Shown: one piece after another, positions 18,395 to 28,915 of the stretch
Position numbering within the stretch: the first letter of the stretch is position 1
Layout: every line of letters starts with the position of its first letter
Source: Shewanella sediminis HAW-EB3
GTDB lineage: Bacteria > Pseudomonadota > Gammaproteobacteria > Enterobacterales > Shewanellaceae
Assembly: GCF_000018025.1 (NCBI RefSeq)
Contig: NC_009831.1
Span: forward strand, 4,340,001 to 4,404,000
Length of the DNA stretch: 64,000 nt
Direction: 5' to 3'
The notes under the pieces: model-generated
What the model was told of the DNA's origin: nothing
Databases searched by the model: none
The model's input: the letters and a program-made list of their open reading frames with translations, nothing else
Position numbers and translations under genes: made by a program

Positions 18395-19324
18395 ATGACT
18401 AGCAATAAGCTGTTCGATGGCATCGTAATATTTACTCAGGTGGTTAAATCCGGTGGATTTTCTGCGGCCGCCGAGTCCATGGGACACTCGAGCTCCTATG
18501 TGAGCAAAGAGATCAATAAGCTGGAGGCTCGTCTTGGAGTGCGCCTGCTTAACAGAACCACACGCTCTATCGGCCTCACGCCCGAAGGCGAAGCCTATTA
18601 TCAGCAGTGCCAACAGCTGATGGTAGATGCAGAGCAAGCGGTGGAGCTTATCACCCAACATGATGTCGACCCCAAGGGCAGACTCAAGATCAGCAGTCCC
18701 ATTGGGTTTGCCAACAGCTATCTGCAGCCAATCCTGTCTGAATATATGCAGCGTTACCCTAACGTGAGTTTAGAACTGGATCTCAACGACAGACGAGTCG
18801 ATGTGGTGGCTGAAGGGTATGATTTGGCGATAAGGGCCGCACTTCAATTAGAGGAGTCCAGCCTGATCTGTCGCAAAATATTTAGCTGTAAAGGGTATAC
18901 CGTAGCCAGTAAAGCGTACATATCCAGACATGGGCGTCCCCACCATCCTCAGGAGCTAAGCCGCCATCACTGCCTATGCTATTCCAACCACAAGACGCCG
19001 GGTCGCTGGCAGTATAAGGACAGCGAGGGAGATCCGATACAGGTCGATGTTAGGCAAAAAGTGCTCAGTAATAATGCAGAAATACAGCTGGCACTAACAC
19101 TAAGCGGGCATGGGATCTGCCGCTTACCTAAGTTCTATATGACCGATGCCTTAGCGTCAGGGCAACTCGAGATCCTGTTTCCCGCTCTGCCCGCTCCGGA
19201 AATCGATGTCTATGTGGTCTATCCGAGCCGCAAGCACCTGTCCCCTAAGGTGAGGGCCTTTATCGACTTAGTCGTGGAAAAAATTCCGCCGACCGTGCTC
19301 GCCGAAGACGCTTCAGAGAAATAA
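18395..19324 (+). CDS. LysR-family transcriptional regulator
   Basis: The 309-residue regulator has the CrgA-type LysR HTH (GGFSAAAESMGHSSSYVSKE), LGVRLLNRTTRSIGLTPEG, then a substrate-binding domain. It is divergent from the MFS exporter and FMN reductase genes and probably controls them. The effector is unknown. Confidence 0.9.
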   Translation: MTSNKLFDGIVIFTQVVKSGGFSAAAESMGHSSSYVSKEINKLEARLGVRLLNRTTRSIGLTPEGEAYYQQCQQLMVDAEQAVELITQHDVDPKGRLKISSPIGFANSYLQPILSEYMQRYPNVSLELDLNDRRVDVVAEGYDLAIRAALQLEESSLICRKIFSCKGYTVASKAYISRHGRPHHPQELSRHHCLCYSNHKTPGRWQYKDSEGDPIQVDVRQKVLSNNAEIQLALTLSGHGICRLPKFYMTDALASGQLEILFPALPAPEIDVYVVYPSRKHLSPKVRAFIDLVVEKIPPTVLAEDASEK

Positions 19325-19334
19325 CGGTTAAAGA

Positions 19335-19688
19335 CCAGACACAAAGCCTATTTCTTACCATGACCTCCAAGGATGGAGGAAATGTCATTGAGATGCCGGG
19401 AGCATCTTTGCCTCTGGCCTCTTCTTAAACAAACAGGCATAAGTGTTCTGACTGCCAGTGTCTGAAGCGCTCCATTCGCTTTTAAGACATTTCCCCCTAT
19501 TCCAACCCTATGCATATGGGTCAGAGGCGGGAATGCCTATAAATGTCGGGAACATTTGTGTCTGGAACACTTATGAAGATTTGCCATGGATGGCATAAAA
19601 TCTTCGTTGTGGCCAGACACAAAGCCTATTTCTTACCATGACCTCCAAGGATGGAGGAAATGTCATTGAGATGCCGGGAGCATCTTTG
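19335..19688. repeat. Hairpin-rich 76-bp direct repeat pair
   Basis: Two identical 76-bp copies (19335-19410 and 19613-19688) are 278 bases apart. Each contains small palindromes (CCTCC/GGAGG and GATGC/GCATC). The spacer holds related hairpins, such as AATGT-CGGGA-ACATT near 19544. This looks like a dispersed intergenic repeat family. No ORF of useful length is present. It fills most of the gap between the LysR gene and nqrF. Confidence 0.85.
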
Positions 19689-19734
19689 ACCCTGGGAAAA
19701 TAGGCATAACTCTCTACTACTAGAATTCCAGACA

Positions 19735-19764
19735 CAAAAAAGCGAAGCCTAAGGCTTCGCTTTT
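19735..19764 (-). terminator. Terminator of the nqr operon
   Basis: A 10-bp stem (19740-19749 with 19753-19762) is followed on the minus strand by a run of Ts, about 60 bases after the nqrF stop codon. Confidence 0.8.
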
Positions 19765-19823
19765 CAATACTTCAGGATTCGCTTCTTAAATATAAGTTTT
19801 AAGTGGCCAATCAAATCACCAAT

Positions 19824-21041
19824 CTAGTCGCCAAAGTCATCCAGTAAGATGTTTTCCTCTTCCACACCCAGGCTCTCGAGCATGCTGATGACAGAGGAGT
19901 TCATGATTGGAGGGCCACACATGTAGAATTCACAATCTTCCGGCGCCTTATGACTCTTGAGGTAGTTCTCATACAGGACATTATGAATGAAACCTGTATA
20001 CCCTTCCCACTTGTCCTCAGGCAGAGGATCGGACAGGGCAACGTGCCAGACAAAGTTGTCATTCTCGGCAGCCAACGAATCGAAATCTTCCTGGTAGAAC
20101 ACTTCACGTGTCGAACGCGCGCCATACCAGAAGCTCATCTTACGCTGGGTTTTAACCCCTTTAAGTTGGTCGAAGATATGCGAGCGCATCGGTGCCATAC
20201 CCGCACCACCACCCACAAAAATCATCTCGGCATCGGTCTCTTTAACGAAGAACTCGCCAAATGGTCCGGAGATAATGACCTTATCCCCCGCTTTGAGGTT
20301 AAAGATATACGACGACATCTTGCCCGGTGGCAACTCGTCTGAAGGTGGCGTAGCAATACGCACATTCAGCATGATCAGCCCCTTCTCATCCGGGTAGTTC
20401 GCCATCGAATAAGCACGCAGTACATCTTCATCGACCTTAGACACTAAGTCGAACAGACCATACTTGACCCAATCGTCACGATACTCATCAGGAATATCAA
20501 AATCTGAGTAGTTGACCTTGTGAGCAGGCGCTTCAATCTGAATATACCCACCGGCTTTAAACTTAACGTCTTCGCCTTCAGGAAGCTTGAGTAGCAACTC
20601 TTTAATGAAAGTAGCAGTGTTGTCGTTCGAGACGACCTCACACTCCCACTTCTTAACGCCGAAGATCTCATCTTCAACTTCGAGTTCCATATCGGTTTTA
20701 ACCGCCACCTGACAGGCCAGACGACAGCCCTCTTTCGCCTCTTTCTTGGTGATATGGTCGAGCTCTGTTGGTAAAATATCACCACCACCGGATTTAACGA
20801 TGACGCGACACTGACCACAGGTTCCGCCGCCACCACAGGCCGAAGGGATAAAGATATCTTTGTTCGCTAACGCGCCCAACAGCTTATCGCCAGCTGAGGT
20901 TGTTATGCTTTTTTCTGCATCGTCGTTGATGCGAATACTGACGTCACCCGTAGACACCAGTTTACTTTTGGCGAATAAAATCACCATAACCAGCATACTC
21001 ACAACCAGAGTAAACATGCCGATACCAATTGCCATTTCCAT
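19824..21041 (-). CDS. nqrF: Na+-translocating NADH:quinone reductase subunit F
   Basis: NqrF is the NADH-oxidising entry point of the sodium pump. The 405-residue protein has an N-terminal membrane anchor, a 2Fe-2S ferredoxin domain ([12 protein letters not shown] ... GCRLACQ), an FAD site ([11 protein letters not shown]), an NADH site ([18 protein letters not shown]) and the usual end LLDDFGD. Length matches the family. It is last in the operon. Confidence 0.97.
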   Translation of the reverse strand: MEMAIGIGMFTLVVSMLVMVILFAKSKLVSTGDVSIRINDDAEKSITTSAGDKLLGALANKDIFIPSACGGGGTCGQCRVIVKSGGGDILPTELDHITKKEAKEGCRLACQVAVKTDMELEVEDEIFGVKKWECEVVSNDNTATFIKELLLKLPEGEDVKFKAGGYIQIEAPAHKVNYSDFDIPDEYRDDWVKYGLFDLVSKVDEDVLRAYSMANYPDEKGLIMLNVRIATPPSDELPPGKMSSYIFNLKAGDKVIISGPFGEFFVKETDAEMIFVGGGAGMAPMRSHIFDQLKGVKTQRKMSFWYGARSTREVFYQEDFDSLAAENDNFVWHVALSDPLPEDKWEGYTGFIHNVLYENYLKSHKAPEDCEFYMCGPPIMNSSVISMLESLGVEEENILLDDFGD

Positions 21042-21099
21042 CGAATCTACCTTTTCAATAATTCGTTTTCTTTAAGCCCAGCTCTTTAAAAAGAACCGC

Positions 21100-21708
21100 T
21101 TAAATAGAAATACCAGAGAAAGCCATAAAGCCCAGAGCCATCAAGCCAGTAGTGATAAAGATGATACCAATACCCTGTAACCCTTCGGGTATTGCATGAA
21201 ATTTCATTCTTTCGCGCAGTCCTGCCAACATCACAATCGCCATCGCCCAACCGACACCCGAGCCCATTGCAAATACGGCTGACTCAGCTAAGTTATAGTC
21301 ACGGTTTGCCATGAAGATAACGCCGGCAAAAATGGCACAGTTCACCGTCAGTAACGGCAGAAATATACCCAGAGAGTCGTACAGACTTGGGATATACTTG
21401 TCTAAAACCATCTCTAAGATCTGCACCAGAGCCGCGATCACACCGATGAAAGTGATCAGCTGCAGGTAGCTCAGATCCAGCTCAGGCATTCCCGCCCAAG
21501 CCAATGCTCCCGGAGCCAGTACGTTGGCATAAATTAGCTGGTTAAGCGGCACAGCCAGAGTCATCACCACGATAACCGCCACACCTAAACCGAAAGAGGT
21601 CGACACCTTCTTCGATACCGCCAGAAAAGTACACATACCCATGAAGAATGACAGCGCCATGTTGTCGATGAAGGCTGCCTGAATAAAAAGATTAATGTAG
21701 TGTTCCAT
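21100..21708 (-). CDS. nqrE: Na+-translocating NADH:quinone reductase subunit E
   Basis: The 202-residue membrane protein opens [20 protein letters not shown], the NqrE signature, and has about six membrane segments including the paired half-channel repeats. Together with NqrD it holds an iron centre used in transmembrane electron transfer. It lies between nqrF and nqrD with 58 and 9 bases of spacing. Confidence 0.97.
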   Translation of the reverse strand: MEHYINLFIQAAFIDNMALSFFMGMCTFLAVSKKVSTSFGLGVAVIVVMTLAVPLNQLIYANVLAPGALAWAGMPELDLSYLQLITFIGVIAALVQILEMVLDKYIPSLYDSLGIFLPLLTVNCAIFAGVIFMANRDYNLAESAVFAMGSGVGWAMAIVMLAGLRERMKFHAIPEGLQGIGIIFITTGLMALGFMAFSGISI

Positions 21709-21717
21709 ATCTCTTCC

Positions 21718-22341
21718 TTAACCTCGTTTGCGCTGTATTACGTTAATCGTCCAGATCATTAATCCGATCAGGAAAAACGCACTAGGTGGGAGTTTGAACA
21801 TCTCATTAGCCAGATACCAACCGCCATTTTCAACGGTTTTTAAAATCTCATGACCAAACAGGGTGCCACTGCCAAGCAGTTCACGCACGAAGGCAACACC
21901 GAGTAAAATAACGCCATAACCCATGGCATTACCCACTGCATCTACAACCGCCAGATGAGGCGGGTTTTTCATGGCGAACGCTTCCGCTCGGCCCATGATG
22001 ATACAGTTGGTGATGATCAAGCCGACAAATACCGACAGTTGACGAGATAGCTCATAAGCTATGTCCTGCAGGACCATATCGACGATAATCACCAAGGACG
22101 CAATCACGGTCATTTGAGCGATGATACGCACGCTGTTTGGTATCAGACGGCGGATCATCGAGATGATCAGGTTCGAGAACACGAGTACAAAGGTAACGGC
22201 TAATGTCATCACCAATGCGGTTTGCAAAGAGTTACTTACTGCCAGCGCCGAACAGACACCCAACACCTGCATAGCAACAGGGTTGTTAGTGAAAATCGGG
22301 CTAACCAGTATCTCGCGAGTAGCTGCTGAATTAGTACTCAC
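21718..22341 (-). CDS. nqrD: Na+-translocating NADH:quinone reductase subunit D
   Basis: The 207-residue membrane protein contains [20 protein letters not shown] and [18 protein letters not shown], diagnostic of NqrD, with about six membrane segments. It pairs with NqrE in the membrane core. It starts right after the nqrC stop. Confidence 0.97.
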   Translation of the reverse strand: MSTNSAATREILVSPIFTNNPVAMQVLGVCSALAVSNSLQTALVMTLAVTFVLVFSNLIISMIRRLIPNSVRIIAQMTVIASLVIIVDMVLQDIAYELSRQLSVFVGLIITNCIIMGRAEAFAMKNPPHLAVVDAVGNAMGYGVILLGVAFVRELLGSGTLFGHEILKTVENGGWYLANEMFKLPPSAFFLIGLMIWTINVIQRKRG

Positions 22342-22342
22342 C

Positions 22343-23113
22343 TTAGACCTCCGAAGCTTTTAACTTGTTGAAGAAGGTCTGGAAGCCCTCCTTGCCGAAC
22401 CAGAACTGAATCGAGCGTTGCACACCGCGACCCGTCATGGTTGCACCGCTGACCGCGTCGACACCGTGAATATCACCCTCTTTGGCGCCGCCTTTAACCA
22501 CTCTTAGTGCCACTTTGCCTTTTTCATCGAAGAGCAGCTTACCCTTGAACTTGTTAGTCCAATCAGTCTCGCCGAGGAAATCACCAATACCCGGGGTTTC
22601 ACCGTGCTCATAGAAAACTACATTTTCGATGGTATTCATGTCGGGCTTAACCGCCACAAAGCCATAGATGATGGACCAGAGTCCCTTGCCGTAGATAGGC
22701 ACAACCACACTGGTCAACTTGCCGTTATCGTCAAAGACTTTGAATGCCCGAACCTGGTCGGCGCGGCTCTTGATCTTAGCGGTATCTTTTTTCGGTTTGC
22801 TCGATGTCTCAGGATTGATCGCCGCCATGCGGTCATCGAAGTCCATGATCTCACCTTCCGTCGTGATCACTCCCGTATCCAGCTCAACCAGCATAGGGGT
22901 GACAGATTTTTCAAAAATAGTACGAAAATCTGTATCGCCGCTCATATCTACATCGGCAGCCATCAACACATAACGTTTAAGTTCGTCACGCTTCTTCACC
23001 AGCTTGCGCTCTTTAAGCAGATCCGCTGTACCTGTGATCATAAAAGAACATAACAAGCACAGTGTGACTGTGAAGATCATAGTTCCAAGAACTGTATCTT
23101 TTTTAAAGGCCAT
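22343..23113 (-). CDS. nqrC: Na+-translocating NADH:quinone reductase subunit C
   Basis: The 256-residue protein has one N-terminal membrane helix and a periplasmic flavin-binding domain with the SGATMT motif, whose Thr carries covalent FMN attached by ApbE. Its start overlaps nqrB by 11 bases, so the two are coupled. Confidence 0.97.
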   Translation of the reverse strand: MAFKKDTVLGTMIFTVTLCLLCSFMITGTADLLKERKLVKKRDELKRYVLMAADVDMSGDTDFRTIFEKSVTPMLVELDTGVITTEGEIMDFDDRMAAINPETSSKPKKDTAKIKSRADQVRAFKVFDDNGKLTSVVVPIYGKGLWSIIYGFVAVKPDMNTIENVVFYEHGETPGIGDFLGETDWTNKFKGKLLFDEKGKVALRVVKGGAKEGDIHGVDAVSGATMTGRGVQRSIQFWFGKEGFQTFFNKLKASEV

Positions 23114-24317
23114 TACGTTTCAGTCTCCGCTTGATATTCGCTTTCGCGACCAGATAATCAAAAATGGGTGCCCATAAGTTAGCAAACAAGATTGCCAACA
23201 TGATGCCTTCCGGCATTTTCGGGTTAACCACACGGATAAGCACAGTCATAAAGCCAATCAAGAGACCATAAGCTAACTTACCTTTATTGGTGTAAGCCGT
23301 TGTCACTGGATCGGTAGCCATAAACATCATACCTATGGCAAAACCACCCGTGACCAGATGCCAGGTCCATGGCATGGCAAACAACTCATTCTTCGCCGAA
23401 CCGACAAGGTTAAACATGACTGCAGTCGCTATCATGCCCAGCATGACACCGGCAACGATGCGCCAGTCAGCCAGGCGAGTCAGGATCAATAATCCGCCGC
23501 CAATCAATAATGCTAAGGTACTGGTTTCACCAATCGCGCCCGCGGTAAAGCCGAAGAAGGCGTTCCACCAGTTAGGATCGGTGAAGGCTTCATACCAGGC
23601 ATAATCGGCAAAGCTCATCTTGCCAGCGGCAGTCTGAATTAAGGCTGTCGCCCCGGAGAAACCATCGACGGCAACCAATTGAGCGACCGTAGAGACCTGC
23701 GATGGATAAGCGAAGTAGATAAATGCCAATCCAGCCAAGGCTGGGTTAAGGAAGTTATAACCCATGCCACCAAACACTTCCTTGCCAATCACCACACCGA
23801 AAGTAATACCCATGGCTACCAACCAAAGCGGCGTCGACACAGGTAAGATTAAGGTGAACAACAGGGCGGTGACGAAGAAGCCTTCGTGCAGCTCTTGTCC
23901 CCTCACCTTGGCGAAAACCATCTCCCAGAACAGGCTGACAACCAGCGCGGTCAGATAGATAGGAATATAAAAACTGATGCCATAGATAAACAGGCCAATC
24001 AGACCCGTCTGTTCCGTCAAACCACCGAATATCAGGTTAAACGGCACTAGTTGCCATACATCTGGCGTAGCCAGTCCACCGGCAACAGCAAGCTGAGCCT
24101 GCAAGCCTAAGTTGTACAGACCAAACAGGATGGCTGGTAGCAGGCATAGACCCACTAAGGTCATGGTACGTTTAACATCAATCGCGTCACGAACGTGCAC
24201 TTTACCTTTAGTGCTACGACCATGAGCAACGACCAGCGAACGAAGGTAGCCCTTCATCGCGTGCCCGGGAGCGTAGTAATCTTCCTGCGCGTCGGGCTTT
24301 CTATCTTTGCTACTCAT
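23103..24317 (-). CDS. nqrB: Na+-translocating NADH:quinone reductase subunit B
   Basis: The 404-residue membrane subunit has GHAMKGYLRSLVVAHGRSTK at the start and GFSGATALIQ, the covalent FMN site, in the middle. About ten membrane segments form the sodium path and the quinone and riboflavin sites. Length and order match other Nqr operons. Confidence 0.97.
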   Translation of the reverse strand: MSSKDRKPDAQEDYYAPGHAMKGYLRSLVVAHGRSTKGKVHVRDAIDVKRTMTLVGLCLLPAILFGLYNLGLQAQLAVAGGLATPDVWQLVPFNLIFGGLTEQTGLIGLFIYGISFYIPIYLTALVVSLFWEMVFAKVRGQELHEGFFVTALLFTLILPVSTPLWLVAMGITFGVVIGKEVFGGMGYNFLNPALAGLAFIYFAYPSQVSTVAQLVAVDGFSGATALIQTAAGKMSFADYAWYEAFTDPNWWNAFFGFTAGAIGETSTLALLIGGGLLILTRLADWRIVAGVMLGMIATAVMFNLVGSAKNELFAMPWTWHLVTGGFAIGMMFMATDPVTTAYTNKGKLAYGLLIGFMTVLIRVVNPKMPEGIMLAILFANLWAPIFDYLVAKANIKRRLKRNGL

Positions 24318-24405
24318 TAACCTTCCCTCTGAATACTTAATTTGAATAGGTTAGGGACGTGCGAGACCAGGCTCAGCACGTAGGACTCATTAGTTAACTC
24401 AGTCA

Positions 24406-25767
24406 TTAACCTTCTCTTTCAATAATATCTAAGCAGGCACGCAGCTCTTTGCCGAAATCATATTTACCGGGACAAACGAAGGTGCACAGGGCCAAATCCT
24501 CCTCGTCCAACTCTAAAGCGCCCAGCGCCTGAGCCTCATCGGTATCACGAACTACAAGGTCGCGAACCAAAAGTGTAGGTAAAATATCTAATGGCATGAC
24601 GCGGTCTAACTGACCAAACGCCATCATGGCGCGGGCAGCGCCGCCAGTGTGAGTCGTCATCTCAAACAACTTCTTAGCGGGCTTAAAGCGTGAAGTCATT
24701 GCGCGAGTGATAGAGAACTTTTCAGAGCCCCCACGAACCCAAGACAGCAGATGGTGCTCAGAGTCTTCAGTTAAGGCGGTGACTTGACCATGGAATCGGC
24801 CCAGGTAATCGTAAACGCCGGTAGCGGTATGCCCGGACAGTACCGAGCCCGAAACCACGCGAGAGAAGCCAGGTTTCAGTTCATCTTTAACTATCGCGCT
24901 TAACTCGGCGCCCAGTTGGGTGCGGATAAGACGAGGGTTGACCACATTGGGACCAGCAAGCGCCACGACACGATCGGTATAGAGTTCGCCGGTAAGGAAC
25001 AACTTGCCGTAGGCGATAACATCCTGATAGCCGATATGCCAGACTGGGCGCTCGACGCTGACAGGTAAAATAAAGTGAATGTGTGTACCTACTAACCCGG
25101 CGGGATGGACACCACCGAAGCGATGAGTCTCAACCTGTGATAGCTCATGGCCAGGCAGTGATTCACCTTCGTCGTGACAAAGATACACTTTGCCATCGGT
25201 CAGACGAGTCAGAGCCGACATACCCACTGCAAATGCCTGTTCATTTTCGGCAATAACCAGACGAGGTTCGGCAGAGAGAGGATTGGTATCCATCGCAGTC
25301 ACGAAAATACCGGCTGCAGTGCTGTCGAGTTGAGGCACGCGGGAGAAAGGACGGGTACGAAGTGCAGTCCAAAGACCACTCTTAACCAAGTTATCCTGTA
25401 CTGACTGACGACTCATCGACGATACGTCAGAGCTAGTCTCAAACGCCTCTTGCTCGTCGCCCTGGCAAGTGATGACCACAGATTGCAATACGCGGCGTTC
25501 ACCACGATTGATAGCGGTCACTTCACCACTTGCTGGCGCGGTAAAGAGTACACCCGGTGTCTTCTTGTCTTCAAAAAGTGGCTGGCCTTTTTTGACCATA
25601 TCACCGACTTCCACCATCATGGTGGGCTTTAATCCGACATATTCTTCACCGAGAAGGGCCACATGCGATGGCCTAGCGGCGTTATCGAATTCTTGCCGAG
25701 GTTCCCCGGCAATGGGCACATCTAAGCCCTTTTTTACTATTCTAATCTGGTCTGAGAAACCTGCCAT
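24406..25767 (-). CDS. nqrA: Na+-translocating NADH:quinone reductase subunit A
   Basis: The cytosolic subunit has the signatures [39 protein letters not shown] and [16 protein letters not shown] near the N-terminus, as in NqrA, and four Cys-poor domains without a cofactor motif. It is the first gene of the operon. A GTG at 25770 directly precedes the ATG at 25767; no strong ribosome site helps to choose. The N-terminal six residues are longer than in the form I recall from S. oneidensis, which may mark this as a second Nqr set. Confidence 0.95.
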   Translation of the reverse strand: MAGFSDQIRIVKKGLDVPIAGEPRQEFDNAARPSHVALLGEEYVGLKPTMMVEVGDMVKKGQPLFEDKKTPGVLFTAPASGEVTAINRGERRVLQSVVITCQGDEQEAFETSSDVSSMSRQSVQDNLVKSGLWTALRTRPFSRVPQLDSTAAGIFVTAMDTNPLSAEPRLVIAENEQAFAVGMSALTRLTDGKVYLCHDEGESLPGHELSQVETHRFGGVHPAGLVGTHIHFILPVSVERPVWHIGYQDVIAYGKLFLTGELYTDRVVALAGPNVVNPRLIRTQLGAELSAIVKDELKPGFSRVVSGSVLSGHTATGVYDYLGRFHGQVTALTEDSEHHLLSWVRGGSEKFSITRAMTSRFKPAKKLFEMTTHTGGAARAMMAFGQLDRVMPLDILPTLLVRDLVVRDTDEAQALGALELDEEDLALCTFVCPGKYDFGKELRACLDIIEREG

Positions 25768-25770
25768 CAC

Positions 25771-26327
25771 AACATCAACCGTTAAAATTTTGGATAGTTA
25801 ATAGTATATCTTTGTTAACTGAAGTTCAGCTATTGGCGTCACATTACTCGGCCATTTTGTAACTTAGTAACATTATTTCGCGCAATTTTGTGATCCAGCT
25901 TCACTATTCGATCTACCACGTGTTACCGATGTAGTTTTATAACAATAAAAACTGAAATCAATCATTGCTGATTTAGACACGACTAAATCTATAAAAAAAC
26001 TACGATTTGTCACAAAGAATAGCTGAATATACGAGAGTAATTTTATTTATTTGTGATATTAATAAACCTGAATTCGGGTTAATAAAGTTTCTCAGCCCAC
26101 AAAGCTCCCAATATTCTCAGGTTCAACCTCCCCCCTCCCCCCCAGATTGAAACAGCATCCGACCAGTGGCTTAAACGGAGGTCATTGCTAGAACAGATGC
26201 CAGAATGATAATAACATTCGCAAGAAGTGTTACTATTTGAAAGTTAATACTTTAATCTAGTTGGATACCTAATCTATAATTACCGACACCAAAGCTCGCT
26301 TTAATCGCCCGCACAGGAATATCTGCG
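25771..26327. other. Divergent promoter region of nqr and the fused symporter
   Basis: About 550 AT-rich bases with both promoters. The only notable element is a C-rich tract near 26127-26143 (two long C runs broken by T), which makes a run of Gs on the minus strand. No RNA gene is seen. Confidence 0.45.
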
Positions 26328-26366
26328 GTGAAGCATGGCGACATAAATTTACACGACTCAATTGGA

Positions 26367-28544
26367 ATGAAATCTGTGTTTAAAAAAATGCTCTCTATGA
26401 CCAGCTCCAGCCAGATGTTGGTAGCGATGTTTCTCGGTTTTGCAATTGGCATATTCTTCGGTGAGTCTGTTGGCTGGCTTAGATCCATAGGTACCAGTGT
26501 GATCTTATTGATGCAGATGACGGTTCTCCCCTATATCGTGGTCTCACTGGTGGGCGGTATTGGTAAACTACAAAAGAGCACTGCCATGCTGATCTTCAGC
26601 AGAGCCGGCCTCATCATGCTACTGCTATGGTTAATCGGGCTTATCACTGTCGCCTTAATGCCACTGTCATTCCCCTTCGTAGAATCTGCCTCTTTCTTCA
26701 GCACCAGTACCATAGAGCCGGTCGCGGCCATCGATTACTTCAAACTCTATATCCCCTCTAACCCGTTCGAATCGATGGCTGCAGGTTATGTGCCCGCTAT
26801 GGTGGTATTCAGCATCGCCATGGGACTGGCCCTTATCGGCATGGAGGGGGACCACAAACAGCAGATTCTCACTTTTATGCACACCACCAGTGAGGTCTTT
26901 TCTCGTATCACTCAGGGCCTGGTAAAAGTACTGCCTATCGGCATCTTCGCTATGTCGGCATCTGCAGCGGGTACCATGGGGGTCGATGAATTTGCCAGCA
27001 TGCAGGTCTACCTGATCAGCTATTTTGTACTCTGTCTGCTGCTCACCTTCTGGATTCTGCCCTGGATTATCGCCTCTATCACCCCCATCACCTTCGCGCA
27101 GGCATTGAGGGTCTCCAAGGCCAGTTTAATCACCGCCTTTGCCACCGGTAACATCTTTATTGTGATCCCCGTGATTGTCGAAGAGTGTAAGCAGATCATG
27201 CGCGAACACGATAATCTCAGTGAAGATTGCGCGACACTCATCGAAATCTTAGTCCCTATCGCCTTTACCTTTCCCAACATTGGTAAGCTCACCGTTATCT
27301 TGTTTGTCTTCTTTGCGGGCTGGTTTAATGGCACCCCGATCGACTTAACCAGTATCCCTTCGCTATCAGTCAGCGGTCTGCTGTCACTGTTTGGCAGTGT
27401 CTATGTTGCCATACCGTTTATGCTGGATCTGGTTCATCTCCCCTCGGATCTGTTCCAGTTATTCGTGATGGCAGGCTTTATCACGGGGAAATTCGGCTCC
27501 ATTACCGCTGTGATGAACCTGTTTGCCCTGACCCTGTTAACTGCCGCTCTGTTTCAAAAGAGCCTCAGACTCAGACCACCACAACTGATAAAGATGGGGC
27601 TGGGTATCGTCAGCGGGGTCTTGCTGACACTGGTTGTCTGTCGTGTTGGCATGGGCGTGTTTATCAGCAGTCCGGCAATCACCAGTGAAGTGATTGCCAA
27701 TATGCAGGTGGCCGATAAAGTACCGACTAAGGTAAAGAAGCAGTTTCCGGTCTTAGGTCAAACCCCCTCCTCCCCTGTCGCCGATATACAAGCCATTCGC
27801 ACTCGGGGAATATTAAGAGTCGGCTATACCCCCAGTAACGTCCCCTTCAGCTATTACAATAATGCCGGTCAATTAGTTGGATTCGATAGTGCCATGGCCA
27901 CTAAGCTGGCCGAAGACTTAGATGTCGAGGTAGAGTTTATCCCGTTTCGCAAGGCTGAATTAGCCCGCTCTCTTAAGGCTGGTTTTTTTGATATAGCCAT
28001 GTCCGGGCTGGCCATGGATATCAGACAGATGGACCAACTAAGCTACTGCGAACCAGTACTGGAGCTTAACCTAGCCATCGCCACTAAAGATCACTTAGTG
28101 AACAGCTTTAAAAGCAGCCAGAGCATCTTAGAGATGGAGCAGGTCACCATTGCCTACGCCGAACATGGCGATGCCATCGAGGATGTTGCCGCAAACTACC
28201 CTAATATTGAGTTTGTTAAAGTTGAGGGATATAAAAACTTCTTCAGACAAAAAGATGATAAATACGATGCCATGGTTATCAGCGCACAGGCAGGCTCAGC
28301 CTGGACCCTGTTCTTCCCCGGATATGGCATAGCCCTGCTCGAAAGCAAGTCTCGTTACCCGGTTGCCTACGCTGTGGCACAGAACAATCAATCCTTGCTC
28401 AATTATGTCAACAACTGGCAACGCCTGCGCAAGGTCGATGGCCACCAGGACCAATTCTATAACTATTGGATGCTGGGTAAGGGTGCCACCGAACCGCAAC
28501 CTCGCTGGTCAATTATCCGCGATGTTTTACATTGGGTAGATTGA
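26367..28544 (+). CDS. Dicarboxylate/amino acid:cation symporter fused to a periplasmic binding domain
   Basis: The N-terminal about 440 residues are a DctA/GltP-type (DAACS) symporter with about eight membrane helices (LVAMFLGFAIGIFFGESVG; VLPIGIFAMSASAAGTMG). The C-terminal about 250 residues are a family-3 solute-binding domain (RTRGILRVGYTPSNVPFSYY; GFDSAMATKLAEDLDVEVEF; FFDIAMSGLAMDIRQM) placed on the periplasmic side by a membrane helix. Fusion of a symporter to a binding protein is unusual. A GTG at 26328 gives a longer reading, but the membrane helices begin soon after the ATG at 26367, which is preferred. Substrate is probably an amino or dicarboxylic acid. Confidence 0.82.
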   Translation: MKSVFKKMLSMTSSSQMLVAMFLGFAIGIFFGESVGWLRSIGTSVILLMQMTVLPYIVVSLVGGIGKLQKSTAMLIFSRAGLIMLLLWLIGLITVALMPLSFPFVESASFFSTSTIEPVAAIDYFKLYIPSNPFESMAAGYVPAMVVFSIAMGLALIGMEGDHKQQILTFMHTTSEVFSRITQGLVKVLPIGIFAMSASAAGTMGVDEFASMQVYLISYFVLCLLLTFWILPWIIASITPITFAQALRVSKASLITAFATGNIFIVIPVIVEECKQIMREHDNLSEDCATLIEILVPIAFTFPNIGKLTVILFVFFAGWFNGTPIDLTSIPSLSVSGLLSLFGSVYVAIPFMLDLVHLPSDLFQLFVMAGFITGKFGSITAVMNLFALTLLTAALFQKSLRLRPPQLIKMGLGIVSGVLLTLVVCRVGMGVFISSPAITSEVIANMQVADKVPTKVKKQFPVLGQTPSSPVADIQAIRTRGILRVGYTPSNVPFSYYNNAGQLVGFDSAMATKLAEDLDVEVEFIPFRKAELARSLKAGFFDIAMSGLAMDIRQMDQLSYCEPVLELNLAIATKDHLVNSFKSSQSILEMEQVTIAYAEHGDAIEDVAANYPNIEFVKVEGYKNFFRQKDDKYDAMVISAQAGSAWTLFFPGYGIALLESKSRYPVAYAVAQNNQSLLNYVNNWQRLRKVDGHQDQFYNYWMLGKGATEPQPRWSIIRDVLHWVD

Positions 28545-28915
28545 TGGTTGTAGGTACGAGGTTCTAGGGACGAGATGCGAGGATGTAGGAGCGGCTTTAG
28601 CCGCGATGGCCTGTTTGCTCTATCTTTCCCGGCTAAAGCCGGTCCTACAATTTAGCTCTTATCTAGGTCCGACTCTGTACTACGATCGATTGTCTGCTCC
28701 ATCCTTCCCGGCTAAAGCCGGTCCTACAATTTAGCTCTTATATAGGTCCGACTCTGTGCAGCGATCGATTGTCTGCTCCATCCTTCCCGGCTAAAGCCGG
28801 TCCTACACGTCATACTGAACGACTCTCGTTTATAAAGAGCTGCATTCAGAAATTCCGGAAACAAAAAAGCCGGGTATTAACCCGGCTTCTTAACTAACGC
28901 TACTAACTTACGCTT
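28545..28915. repeat. 79-bp tandem repeats with REP-like palindromes
   Basis: From 28626 to 28807 a 79-bp unit occurs 2.3 times (starts at 28626, 28705 and 28784). Each contains the palindrome CCGGCTAAAGCCGG followed by TCCTAC. A related GCGGCTTTAGCCGC lies at 28590-28605, and the same kind of palindrome occurs near 10557 and 49075. These behave like REP elements. Confidence 0.85.
28862..28888 (-). terminator. Terminator of the nucleoside ABC operon
   Basis: A 9-bp stem (28867-28875 with 28880-28888) is followed on the minus strand by six Ts, about 30 bases past the stop of the last permease gene. Confidence 0.82.
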
